A DNA stretch of 6,768 nt from positions 1 to 6,768 of the forward strand of contig JAKAAI010000095.1 of the NCBI GenBank assembly GCA_021797055.1, given 5' to 3'. Shown here one piece after another: positions 1-5,897 of the stretch (position 1 is the stretch's first letter; every line of letters begins with the position of its first letter). The notes under the pieces are model-generated. The model had not been told where the DNA came from. It did no database searches and saw only the letters and a list, made by a program, of their open reading frames with translations. The position numbers and the translations under genes were made by a program. This DNA is from Thermoplasmata archaeon (GTDB lineage Archaea; Thermoplasmatota; Thermoplasmata; Thermoplasmatales; Thermoplasmataceae).

Positions 1-814
1 GGTATTTTTTCACGTTCCACCATACATCGCTTATGATCCTGCCATGCATTCTCCAGTATCTGTCCTGCACCCTGTGAGGAAATGAAAAATCCCTTGCAAA
101 GTCAGCCCTAACGTTGTTTACCTTCATCCTTTCTATGAGCAAGGGAAGATCGTATCCATCTATGTTGTACCCGATTATGATATCTGGATCCTCGTGATTG
201 ACAAAGTTCTTGAATTGCGTCAGTATATCACGCTCATTCCCGGTAAAACTTCCTGTGCTTCTCTCCTCTCCATGAACCATTGACCACCCGATTACAAGAA
301 TCTGCTTGGTTTCAATTATATTCTCAATATCAAAGCTGAAAATTTTCGCAGATACACTATAATCTTCGGTACTCTTAGCAGAATACGCTGTAAGAACGAT
401 ATCGGTTGTGAACCTTTTCTTTTCTTCCGGGTCCTCGAAACCATCCACTTCCACGCAGGCGCCAAGATCAAGGTCATAGATGAACCTGTGATGGAAAGGG
501 ATATCTGCGGCGAGGACGTCAACAGGCGATGATGATCTGAATTCAGGAACCTTCCAGGGAGATTTTATGTATATTCTCTTTATCCTTCTATCCGCGCCAT
601 CAACCCAGAGCGTCTTGTCCTCTTCTTTCACGAATTCGTCTGATTTCCTCAACTCGTCAATGTATGAATCAGGTGGATCAATAAGATCAAAGTATGGTCT
701 GAAGTTTTTATAAAGAGCCGTGACCGATTTACCTTCCCTGGTACGGCCAAACAATTCGACGGCAACATCCTCTCTCCTATACGAGGCTGCCATCAATCTG
801 AAAGATACTTTCAT
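1..814 (-). CDS. polB: Family B DNA polymerase, N-terminal part (runs off left edge)
   Basis: Replicative/repair DNA polymerase of archaeal family B. Only the first 271 codons lie in the window: the N-terminal domain and much of the 3'-5' proofreading exonuclease; the polymerase palm is off the edge. The opening (MKVSFRL, then VELFGRTREGKSV and a RPYF motif near residue 40) is the usual archaeal PolB N-terminus, followed by IPFHHRFIYDLDLGACVEV. Exonuclease motif I is FDIE with D162 and E164; motif II is YNIDGYD with N217 and D222, both catalytic positions kept. DRYWRMHGRIISDVWW follows at the edge. I chose the ATG at 814 because homology starts there; the frame stays open upstream to a TGA but contains no ATG and does not resemble PolB. 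No Shine-Dalgarno is seen, in keeping with a leaderless or short-leader message. Family call is firm; whether it is the main replicase or a paralogue cannot be judged from this part. Confidence 0.95.
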   Translation of the reverse strand, partial: MKVSFRLMAASYRREDVAVELFGRTREGKSVTALYKNFRPYFDLIDPPDSYIDELRKSDEFVKEEDKTLWVDGADRRIKRIYIKSPWKVPEFRSSSPVDVLAADIPFHHRFIYDLDLGACVEVDGFEDPEEKKRFTTDIVLTAYSAKSTEDYSVSAKIFSFDIENIIETKQILVIGWSMVHGEERSTGSFTGNERDILTQFKNFVNHEDPDIIIGYNIDGYDLPLLIERMKVNNVRADFARDFSFPHRVQDRYWRMHGRIISDVWWNVKKY

Positions 815-836
815 TTGGAGAGGTATCCATTTCTTT

Positions 837-860
837 CTATATGAACTTACCAAATAAACT
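837..860 (-). promoter_or_regulatory. Candidate TATA-like promoter for polB
   Basis: Two A/T boxes precede the polymerase ATG on the minus strand. GTTCATATAG (837-846) is centred about 27 bases before the ATG at 814 and would give a leaderless transcript. AGTTTATTTGG (about 851-861) is centred about 42 bases before it and would give a leader of roughly 15 bases. The choice between them is open. Spacing rule is established archaeal knowledge; the assignment is inference. Confidence 0.4.
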
Positions 861-966
861 GCTTTTCCATGGGCATAGCAAAACTTTACAATAAATTGCC
901 ATTGATCAGGAAGAAATCAGAACATCGATCATTAGGGTTTATCGCAATTTTATTTTGAATTGATAC

Positions 967-1557
967 CTAACTCTTCCTGAAGACATGGAACAGGCGTGTT
1001 ACAGGTACTACTAGATTCGTCAAATATTCAATCAATGACATCAAATTATAAACTGATAGAGCTTCCTTATCCAGCGAGCCTGAAGAAACTAGGTTCCAAA
1101 GCGGAGAAAAAAGTGCAGTAAAGCTACCGATTATCAAGTTCACTGCCACAAGTGTCAGATATATTACTGAAACCCTCAAATTTTTACGAAGGCCCAGAAT
1201 TATGTAAATGGCGACAGATATAGACAGGAAGATTGTCGAACCAAGGAAAATCTGTCCTACCCAAGTGTCCAGCCAGAATGGCGAAACTAAAACTTGAGAT
1301 AAGTGATAAAGAAATGGTTCCAATAAACTAGATAGCACAAGTTTGCCTCGCACATTAGCTAGTAAAGGTGAGTTAAGCATGATAAGAGGGATTAGAATAT
1401 AATAAGGGAAAATCATTAATAAGAAGAGAAAGAATAACAAGATGCTTGTAATATATTCACCCTTATGCAATGTTTGAGACTTATTCGTATGCGCAGAAAT
1501 AACAATGCCAATGGCCATCAACGCATATGAAATAATGAATGAAAGGTTCTCTATCAT
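967..1557 (-). CDS. Small polytopic membrane protein, family not recognised
   Basis: A 196-residue hydrophobic protein I cannot assign to a family. Likely membrane segments: about residues 5-21, 35-61 (long, perhaps a hairpin around FPYYILIPL), 99-123 and 129-153, with a less certain hydrophobic stretch 170-190 and a possible amphipathic helix 73-93. Loops are short; positive charges sit at HTNKSQTLHK (23-32) and LRKNLR (123-128), and the C-terminus ends basic (RLFHVFRKS), suggesting those parts are cytoplasmic. No catalytic or binding motif stands out. It begins 23 bases after the stop of the upstream gene on the same strand and has no promoter box or Shine-Dalgarno of its own that I can see, so it is probably co-transcribed with it. 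Its base composition is clearly A/T-richer than the ABC and polymerase genes (15 G+C in 60 at 1381-1440), as in its partner. Reading frame is convincing because of its length and regular membrane pattern; function is unknown. Confidence 0.7.
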   Translation of the reverse strand: MIENLSFIISYALMAIGIVISAHTNKSQTLHKGEYITSILLFFLFLLMIFPYYILIPLIMLNSPLLANVRGKLVLSSLLEPFLYHLSQVLVSPFWLDTWVGQIFLGSTIFLSISVAIYIILGLRKNLRVSVIYLTLVAVNLIIGSFTALFSPLWNLVSSGSLDKEALSVYNLMSLIEYLTNLVVPVTRLFHVFRKS

Positions 1558-1580
1558 TATAAATTGCTGTAGTTGCGTTG

Positions 1581-2210
1581 TTACGTGTAGACTTGTAAGG
1601 GAGAATAAAAAATCTGTGGCCCTTGATTAAACAAAACAAATCCTGCAACGAATAACAGAATTGGCAGGGACCATAATTTAATAGTACTGCTATTTTTCTC
1701 GCGATATACCTTTGTTGCGAGTAACTTCCCCTCCTTGCCATGATTTGATCCCGATTGATACTTAAGAAATAGAACAGGAAATGAGAATTTTTTATGAAGT
1801 ATTGCCTCATTTATTGAACGATTAAGTTGTGCCGAATAAATTCCAGAAGTGACTGGAATATTAGACTTCTGCTCTATAATTAAAGCAAAAAGTTTGTTCT
1901 GTTGCCCGGCTAAGTCACTATAAACTGAACCAGACTCGCTAGGTAACAGAACCGTATGACCCTCACTCACAAGCCGAGCACAGATCTCGAACGCAACCTG
2001 CCTTATATCTGCGCTTTGAGCAAGCTCTATCAAGTGTGCATTGTTTCCATTAGAAGAAACGGATTCCTCATAATACTCAGATACTATTTTTTCAATGTTT
2101 GAGAAGTCTTTCTCACTTAAAATTGGCTTTTGGGTTTCTGAAACTGCCCAGTAATCTCTCAATGAACCCAGAGTATCAAACTTCAGGAATTTAGGTTGCA
2201 TTGCTGTCAT
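1581..2210 (-). CDS. Membrane-anchored protein with possible PD-(D/E)XK nuclease-like domain
   Basis: A 209-residue protein: a soluble N-terminal part, one membrane segment near the C-terminus (about 180-195, SLPILLFVAGFVLF) and a short tail. No established family was recognised. Residues 66-151 fit the alpha-beta-beta-beta-alpha-beta order of the PD-(D/E)XK fold: a helix with E75 (VAFEICARLVSEG), a strand (HTVLLPS), D99 in VYSDLAG, then the hydrophobic strand FALIIEQK giving E113-X-K115, a helix with Q128 (SAQLNRSINEAI) and the strand FPVLFLKY. This motif reading is by eye and is inference; a degenerate or structural-only version is possible. The domain would face the cytoplasm with the anchor at its end. 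ATG at 2210 is preferred because a TATA-like box lies about 25 bases upstream; ATG at 2201 (Met4) is an alternative. First gene of a two-gene, A/T-rich operon with the polytopic protein downstream. Confidence 0.7.
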   Translation of the reverse strand: MTAMQPKFLKFDTLGSLRDYWAVSETQKPILSEKDFSNIEKIVSEYYEESVSSNGNNAHLIELAQSADIRQVAFEICARLVSEGHTVLLPSESGSVYSDLAGQQNKLFALIIEQKSNIPVTSGIYSAQLNRSINEAILHKKFSFPVLFLKYQSGSNHGKEGKLLATKVYREKNSSTIKLWSLPILLFVAGFVLFNQGPQIFYSPLQVYT

Positions 2211-2228
2211 TCTTGCTTTGTCATCAGA

Positions 2229-2240
2229 CTTTATATAACC
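2229..2240 (-). promoter_or_regulatory. TATA-like promoter for the A/T-rich two-gene operon
   Basis: On the minus strand the box reads GGTTATATAAAG, close to the archaeal consensus TTTAWATA. Its centre is about 25 bases before the ATG at 2210, so transcription should start on or next to the start codon: a leaderless message. No Shine-Dalgarno is present, which agrees. Confidence 0.6.
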
Positions 2241-2487
2241 TTGGAAATCTTAAAAATTATCGTAAGCTTGTTGACATTCCCCTATTTTGCAAGCTCACGT
2301 TAATTGTAGGACATAATGAATACAAAGCATGTCTACTAATAGAGTTCACTATCCTTGAAAAAACCAATTTTCCTCTCATTCGCCGCTGAGAACTACTAGA
2401 GAGAATTCATAAATGTATCATGCAGTTGTCGTCTTACAATAGATGAAGAGCGAAAGAACGATTTTTGTGGAATTTGCCTATCAAAAT

Positions 2488-2500
2488 CTATTTTTATTAA
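2488..2500 (+). promoter_or_regulatory. TATA-like promoter for the ABC exporter operon
   Basis: CTATTTTTATTAA is the best archaeal box upstream of the ATPase. Counting 25-27 bases from its centre places the transcript start at about 2520-2524. That is downstream of the TTG at 2510 and just upstream of the in-frame TTG at 2528, so this box, if used, argues for the shorter protein. Confidence 0.5.
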
Positions 2501-2509
2501 GACCCAATA

Positions 2510-3469
2510 TTGAGCGGGGTTTTAGGGTTGACCAGTTTTCCAATTGAAGTACAGGATCTCAAGTACACCTATGATGGCAGAAAATACGCTGTTGATGGTA
2601 TCAGCTTTTCTGTAAGGGAAGGAGAAGTTTTCGGAATGCTCGGCAGAAATGGCGCCGGCAAAACAACGACCATAAGGATTCTTTCCACACTCCTGAAAAG
2701 ATCTTCAGGCTCCGTCAGGGTGTTAGGGATGGATCCAAGCACGGCGGGAAACCGTATTAGAAAAAGAATTGGCGTTGTGCTGCAGGATGAGTCCTTTGAT
2801 TTTACGACTGTTGAAAAGGCTCTCGACGTATATGGTTTCATCTGGGGTGTAAGCAAATCGGAGCGGGATAAAAAACGGGAATCGCTCTTGAATACATTCG
2901 AACTTACAGATGTAAGAAAAAAGAGAATGTGGGATCTTTCCGGCGGCCAGAAAAGAAGGGTCCAGGTGGCCCGGGAATTTATGCATGATATGGATCTGCT
3001 CTTCCTGGATGAACCAACCTCCGGACTCGATCCAATTGCAAGGAGGAATATACTTAACATGATCAAGGACTTGACAAAAGACGGGTTAAGCGTGCTGTTC
3101 ACAACACATAACCTGGAGGAGGCAGACTATCTTTGCCAGAGAGTTGCAATCATGAATAACGGCAAGATTCTTGCAAGCGACACTATAGATGCCTTGAAAA
3201 CTGGCTATAATGGCCTGAAGACCGTCGAGGTAAAGATTGGTGGAGATCAGGCAGGGACGGAATCCATGTTTTCAAAAGTATCCTCTGGAAGGGTGGAACC
3301 TCCATTTGAGAGCGGTCTGCCTTACAGGATCGTGACTGAGAACACGCAGGAGACAATGCAGGAGATAATCAAGCTGGCGGTGACTGAGTCTGTCCAGATC
3401 GAGTGGCTGAACGTCAGAGCGGTTTCACTTGAAGATGTGTTCATAAGCACAATCGCCGGAGGCGCCTGA
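2510..3469 (+). CDS. ABC transporter ATPase, DrrA/CcmA-like exporter type
   Basis: Cytoplasmic ATPase that powers the ABC-2 permease encoded directly downstream; probably drug, lipid or polysaccharide efflux, substrate unknown. All nucleotide-binding motifs are intact (numbering from TTG 2510): Walker A GRNGAGKT at 45-52, Q-loop Q92 in VVLQDES, signature LSGGQ at 143-147, Walker B LLFLDEP at 163-169 with catalytic E168, D-loop SGLD at 171-174, and switch histidine H200 in TTHNLEEAD. Residues about 230-319 form the extra C-terminal domain usual in DrrA-like subunits. Length of 319 is normal for the group. The start is uncertain: the longest frame begins with TTG at 2510, but the in-frame TTG at 2528 fits the promoter better (313 residues) and loses nothing conserved; there is no early ATG. 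The stop TGA directly abuts the permease ATG, indicating translational coupling. Family assignment is firm; the substrate is not deducible. Confidence 0.95.
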   Translation: MSGVLGLTSFPIEVQDLKYTYDGRKYAVDGISFSVREGEVFGMLGRNGAGKTTTIRILSTLLKRSSGSVRVLGMDPSTAGNRIRKRIGVVLQDESFDFTTVEKALDVYGFIWGVSKSERDKKRESLLNTFELTDVRKKRMWDLSGGQKRRVQVAREFMHDMDLLFLDEPTSGLDPIARRNILNMIKDLTKDGLSVLFTTHNLEEADYLCQRVAIMNNGKILASDTIDALKTGYNGLKTVEVKIGGDQAGTESMFSKVSSGRVEPPFESGLPYRIVTENTQETMQEIIKLAVTESVQIEWLNVRAVSLEDVFISTIAGGA

Positions 3470-4246
3470 ATGAATATATTAAATTCTTACAGGCTCATGA
3501 TCCGGAATGTAAGAGTCAACACAGACCCTGGTACGCTTGTCTTTCTAGTTCTGATGCCAACAATATACCTGGTTTTCATGGGATACATGTTCGGCACTCT
3601 AATCAGCCAGATACCCGTGGGTACCACGTCTATAAACTACAAGGAGTTCCTCTCGCCTGGAATCGCTGCCTTCGAAACGGCGACAGCAGGAATAGTTGCT
3701 GGAGGTCTCCTATGGTCAGACAGGAGGTACGGCATGTTTGAGCAGATACTGAGCAGTCCTTATACAAGAGCAGAATATCTCTTTGGGATACTTCTCACAA
3801 CACTTGTTTTCGGATTTATTGGCTCCGGAATTATGATGCTTGTGTCTGAGGCCTTCCTCGACTATACTGCCATATCATTGATGGGAGTTGGCCTAATTGT
3901 TGTCAGCATTTCGCTTGGAAGCCTTTTTTTTGGCTGCATGTTTCTTGCTATTGCAGCAAAAGTGAAGTCAAACCAGGCATATAACAGCTTAACAATCCTC
4001 ATAATTTTCCTGGTTGATTTCGCAAGCACCGTATTCTATCCCATCACGTCGGCAACACCCGAAGCCCTGAAGATTCTCTTCTACGTTAACCCACTAACAT
4101 ACATTGCAGATGTTGTGAGGGCCGGTTACATTTCAACAGTCACAACAACAAATCTTGTGGAGCTTCTTGTTACATTAATTGAAACTGTAGTTATGGTTGC
4201 AATCGCTGTCCTGCTTTATAGAAAAGTTAGGGTCGGTGTGACGTGA
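3470..4246 (+). CDS. ABC-2 type transporter permease (DrrB-like)
   Basis: Integral membrane half of the exporter whose ATPase is the preceding gene; the ATG follows the ATPase stop with no spacer. At 258 residues it has the normal length for ABC-2 permeases. Six membrane segments can be read at roughly 22-42, 63-82, 103-127, 134-160, 170-192 and 228-250. The cytoplasmic stretch RRYGMFEQILSSPYTRAEYL (85-104) is the conserved ABC-2 loop that contacts the ATPase. Before the last segment lies the family motif around YVNPLTYIADVVRAGY (about 209-224), and the short re-entrant-type region ASTVFYPI (190-197) also fits the family. Two such half-transporters would pair with two ATPases. The transported compound cannot be told from sequence; DrrAB-like efflux is the closest general description. 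It ends 39 bases before the stop of the convergent methyltransferase. Confidence 0.93.
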   Translation: MNILNSYRLMIRNVRVNTDPGTLVFLVLMPTIYLVFMGYMFGTLISQIPVGTTSINYKEFLSPGIAAFETATAGIVAGGLLWSDRRYGMFEQILSSPYTRAEYLFGILLTTLVFGFIGSGIMMLVSEAFLDYTAISLMGVGLIVVSISLGSLFFGCMFLAIAAKVKSNQAYNSLTILIIFLVDFASTVFYPITSATPEALKILFYVNPLTYIADVVRAGYISTVTTTNLVELLVTLIETVVMVAIAVLLYRKVRVGVT

Positions 4247-4271
4247 GTTCAATTAGCAAAGGCATCATCAA

Positions 4272-4284
4272 ATCTTAAAAACTT
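4272..4284 (-). terminator. Weak T-run, possible terminator for the methyltransferase gene
   Basis: Just past the methyltransferase stop, the minus strand reads AAGTTTTTAAGATTT. Archaeal termination commonly uses such T-runs without a hairpin. It lies in the 39-base gap between convergent genes, which is a sensible site. The run is short (five T), so support is modest. Confidence 0.3.
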
Positions 4285-4285
4285 A

Positions 4286-4804
4286 TCATTTCCCAATTCT
4301 TTTGTGCAGCATATACCAGTACCTGTGATCAAGGACGGAATACCCGGCTTCCAGCGCGTGCCTCTTCAATGATCTCTCTTTTTCGGCCAGGCTATCGCTT
4401 GAATGCGGGTTGTGGATTCCAGCAGATGCCTCATTCCAGTCAGTTACAATAATGCTTCCCCGGGTTAATTTTTCCATTTTCTTGATCCCGAGAACAGGAT
4501 CTGCAAGATGGTGAAGAGATGCTATCGCAATAGAGGTGTCGAAAACATAATTTCCAATGTTAAAGTCTTCGATCCTCGATTCGACAAGGTTCAGGCGGCC
4601 CGCTTTAATGTGCTCTTCATATGCACTGTGCAGGGAGGCAAAAGACCAGGCTTCAGGATCAACTGAAAATACCTGGGTATCAGATCTCTCCATCAACTTG
4701 CTAACTACAATTCCAAATCCTGTGCCAACATCCAGTATCTTATTGCCTGTTATCAGATGCAAGACCTCTGATAACATGCCTCCAAGCGAATTATCGTCAT
4801 TCAT
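4286..4804 (-). CDS. Class I SAM-dependent methyltransferase, small
   Basis: A cytoplasmic methyltransferase of the Rossmann (class I) type, 172 residues. Motif I is KILDVGTGFG at 22-31, the S-adenosylmethionine-binding glycine loop; the acidic residue ending strand 2 is D49 in VFSVDPEAWS; E79-D80 in SRIEDFNI is the motif II region; and IAIASLHHLADP (93-103) is the post-motif strand and helix typical of UbiE-like methyltransferases. The C-terminus (SVLDHRYWYMLHKR) looks like the closing strands, so the domain seems complete although it lacks extra helical caps. Substrate unknown: small molecule, lipid and protein all remain possible. Start at ATG 4804 is supported by a TATA-like box about 22 bases upstream; no Shine-Dalgarno. 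Transcribed away from the TauE/SafE gene and towards the ABC exporter, so it is a single-gene unit. Confidence 0.88.
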   Translation of the reverse strand: MNDDNSLGGMLSEVLHLITGNKILDVGTGFGIVVSKLMERSDTQVFSVDPEAWSFASLHSAYEEHIKAGRLNLVESRIEDFNIGNYVFDTSIAIASLHHLADPVLGIKKMEKLTRGSIIVTDWNEASAGIHNPHSSDSLAEKERSLKRHALEAGYSVLDHRYWYMLHKRIGK

Positions 4805-4818
4805 TCAATCTAGAATTA

Positions 4819-4830
4819 TTATTAAATAGA
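4819..4830 (-). promoter_or_regulatory. TATA-like promoter for the methyltransferase
   Basis: Minus strand TCTATTTAATAA, centred about 22 bases before the ATG at 4804. Spacing suggests a leaderless or nearly leaderless transcript. The rest of the gap to 4938 shows nothing else that I can support. Confidence 0.5.
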
Positions 4831-4938
4831 TAAGCTTGAAGTTACCTTTCACCAATGAAGTTTTATGAATTTTCTGCATTGGAATAATATTAGTTGTGGC
4901 TTTATCAACAGAAGCAGTATGTTTGAATTTACGTGCTC

Positions 4939-4948
4939 GGATATATGA
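4939..4948 (+). promoter_or_regulatory. TATA-like promoter for the TauE/SafE gene
   Basis: GGATATATGA is centred about 26 bases before the ATG at 4970. This would give a leaderless message starting at that ATG and would leave the upstream in-frame TTG at 4955 untranscribed. Promoter assignment is inference from spacing. Confidence 0.45.
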
Positions 4949-4954
4949 ACTATC

Positions 4955-5758
4955 TTGTATTCTCCATTGATGCTTTTACTTCTTCTTTTCGCGATATTCG
5001 CCATCGGGTTCGCAGTCGGCATTCTCGGCAATATTTCTGGAATAGGAGGCGGAGTCATGATAGTGCTTGTGCTTGTCTATGGATATGGTTTCAAACCTAT
5101 CGACGCAGCCGGCTTGAGTCTTCTTACCATCGTTTTCAGTACATTCGTGGGATTTGTGCAGGATACCAGGAAAGGACTGGTAGACAGAAAGCTTCTCATG
5201 ATAATTGCTCCCATAGGCGTTGCTGCGAGCATTATTGGAACTGTAATATCAAACTACGTTTCCACCGATACGTTCAAGCTTGTATTTGCCTTAATACTGA
5301 TAGCGCTTGGGTTGTTCTCGCTCTTCTCGTCCAGAAAGCAAAGAAAGTACAATTCAAAAATTGAGGATACAAGCACTGCCCGTACAGGAGATACGGGTCT
5401 TGTCGCTATCATTTCCGGTGCTGTCTCGGGATTCATTGGAATCGGGATAGGAGGCATAATGGGAACATTTCTGACAGCGATTAAAAAGATCAATGCCAGA
5501 ACTGGAATCGCGACTGTGGTTGCCGCAACGCTTCCCATAACCATAATGGGGGCTGCTTTACACTTCTATATTTCTGGGACTATCAGCCTTACCTTTGCAC
5601 CGCCTTTGATTGTCGGAGCAGTGCTTGGAGGATTCGCTGGAACGTCCATTATATTCAAGGCGCCGCATCTAAGTCTCCGGTTCCTGCAGGGTTATGTGAT
5701 AATATTTTTTGGATTTCTGTCCATTCTGCTCTTCATAATTTCATCGGTTGTTCACTAA
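4955..5758 (+). CDS. TauE/SafE family membrane permease
   Basis: Integral membrane protein of the TauE/SafE (formerly DUF81) family, whose studied members move sulfite, sulfoacetate or similar sulfur-containing or organic anions; the direction and substrate here are unknown. The family's internal duplication is visible: GFAVGILGNISGIGGG at 18-33 and GAVSGFIGIGIGGIMG at 155-170 are the two matching glycine-rich repeats. Eight or nine membrane segments can be traced, about 4-24, 31-47, 52-69, 80-100, 105-125, 147-167, 184-206, 209-232 and 245-265. A polar cytoplasmic linker rich in charged residues (126-146) joins the halves. Length of 262-267 is normal. The longest frame starts with TTG at 4955; ATG at 4970 (262 residues) fits the upstream TATA-like box better and keeps the whole first segment, so I lean towards 4970. 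It lies 139 bases before the HTH_10 regulator on the same strand, which may or may not control it. Confidence 0.92.
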   Translation: MYSPLMLLLLLFAIFAIGFAVGILGNISGIGGGVMIVLVLVYGYGFKPIDAAGLSLLTIVFSTFVGFVQDTRKGLVDRKLLMIIAPIGVAASIIGTVISNYVSTDTFKLVFALILIALGLFSLFSSRKQRKYNSKIEDTSTARTGDTGLVAIISGAVSGFIGIGIGGIMGTFLTAIKKINARTGIATVVAATLPITIMGAALHFYISGTISLTFAPPLIVGAVLGGFAGTSIIFKAPHLSLRFLQGYVIIFFGFLSILLFIISSVVH

Positions 5759-5763
5759 CACGG

Positions 5764-5776
5764 CATTCCGGGAATG
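5764..5776. repeat. 13-base palindrome after the TauE/SafE stop
   Basis: CATTCC-G-GGAATG, two perfect 6-base arms around one base, begins five bases after the TAA of the TauE/SafE gene. The one-base spacer is too short for an RNA hairpin loop, so a protein site is more likely than a terminator. It lies about 23 bases before the TATA-like box at 5797, a possible place for an activator. Confidence 0.4.
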
Positions 5777-5796
5777 ACCTGGATGCCTCTTCCCAC

Positions 5797-5807
5797 TATT
5801 TATAAGG
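5797..5807 (+). promoter_or_regulatory. Upstream TATA-like box for the HTH_10 regulator
   Basis: TATTTATAAGG is a strong archaeal box. It would start transcripts near 5828-5830 and leave a leader of about 70 bases that contains the palindrome at 5876-5897. It competes with the closer box at 5864-5874. Confidence 0.4.
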
Positions 5808-5863
5808 CATTAAAGCAGGCCACATAATTTATTCTGCTTACGGTGACTGAGATAGTCTGGAAA

Positions 5864-5874
5864 GTAGTTATATC
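5864..5874 (+). promoter_or_regulatory. Proximal TATA-like box for the HTH_10 regulator
   Basis: AGTAGTTATATCC contains TTATAT centred near 5870, about 26-28 bases before the ATG at 5898, the spacing for leaderless transcription seen for other genes in this window. The box is followed directly by the palindrome at 5876-5897. Confidence 0.4.
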
Positions 5875-5875
5875 C

Positions 5876-5897
5876 AATACCATTCTGGAGTGGTATT
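5876..5897. promoter_or_regulatory. Palindrome next to the start codon, candidate operator
   Basis: The arms AATACCA (5876-5882) and TGGTATT (5891-5897) are perfect inverted repeats seven bases long around an eight-base centre in which two more pairs match, so 9 of 11 positions pair over 22 bases. It fills the space between the proximal TATA-like box and the ATG and so overlaps the expected transcript start, a standard location for repression of basal archaeal transcription. Autoregulation by the encoded HTH protein is inference. If the upstream promoter is used, the same bases could instead form a hairpin in the leader that masks the start. Confidence 0.5.

Larger units (their letters stand above)
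2211..2509. other. Gap of about 300 bases between divergent operons
   Basis: A/T-rich spacer. Its left end holds the minus-strand promoter at 2229-2240 and its right end the plus-strand promoter at 2488-2500. Between them I see only short open frames (a plus frame to 2389 and a 40-codon minus frame 2257-2379) with no recognisable protein character, no convincing inverted repeat and no RNA gene. It may include decayed sequence, but nothing shows this directly. Confidence 0.5.

Noticed and set aside
2160..2231. C-box-like TGATGA and D-box-like CTGA on the minus strand, considered as a C/D guide RNA
   Set aside because: The TGATGA lies between the TATA-like box and the start codon and so would not be transcribed; the internal C'/D' boxes are missing.
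2257..2379. Minus-strand open frame of 40 codons, considered as a transposase remnant or small gene
   Set aside because: No family motif, no terminal repeats and no promoter; consistent with a chance frame in A/T-rich sequence.
2201..2389. Plus-strand open frame of 62 codons in the divergent gap
   Set aside because: It overlaps the start and promoter of the minus-strand operon, has no promoter or Shine-Dalgarno of its own and shows no recognisable protein character.
2244..4282. Shared 12-base string AAATCTTAAAAA at about 2245 and 4270
   Set aside because: A low-complexity A/T-rich string; two copies in a window this size are not surprising and their positions relative to genes differ.
4852..4882. 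Inverted repeat CCAATG / CATTGG between the methyltransferase and TauE/SafE genes
   Set aside because: Arms of only six bases with a 19-base spacer are expected by chance in a gap of this size.
4286..5758. Idea that the methyltransferase is a tailoring enzyme for the ABC exporter's substrate
   Set aside because: The genes are convergent with separate promoters, so the neighbourhood gives no support for a shared pathway.
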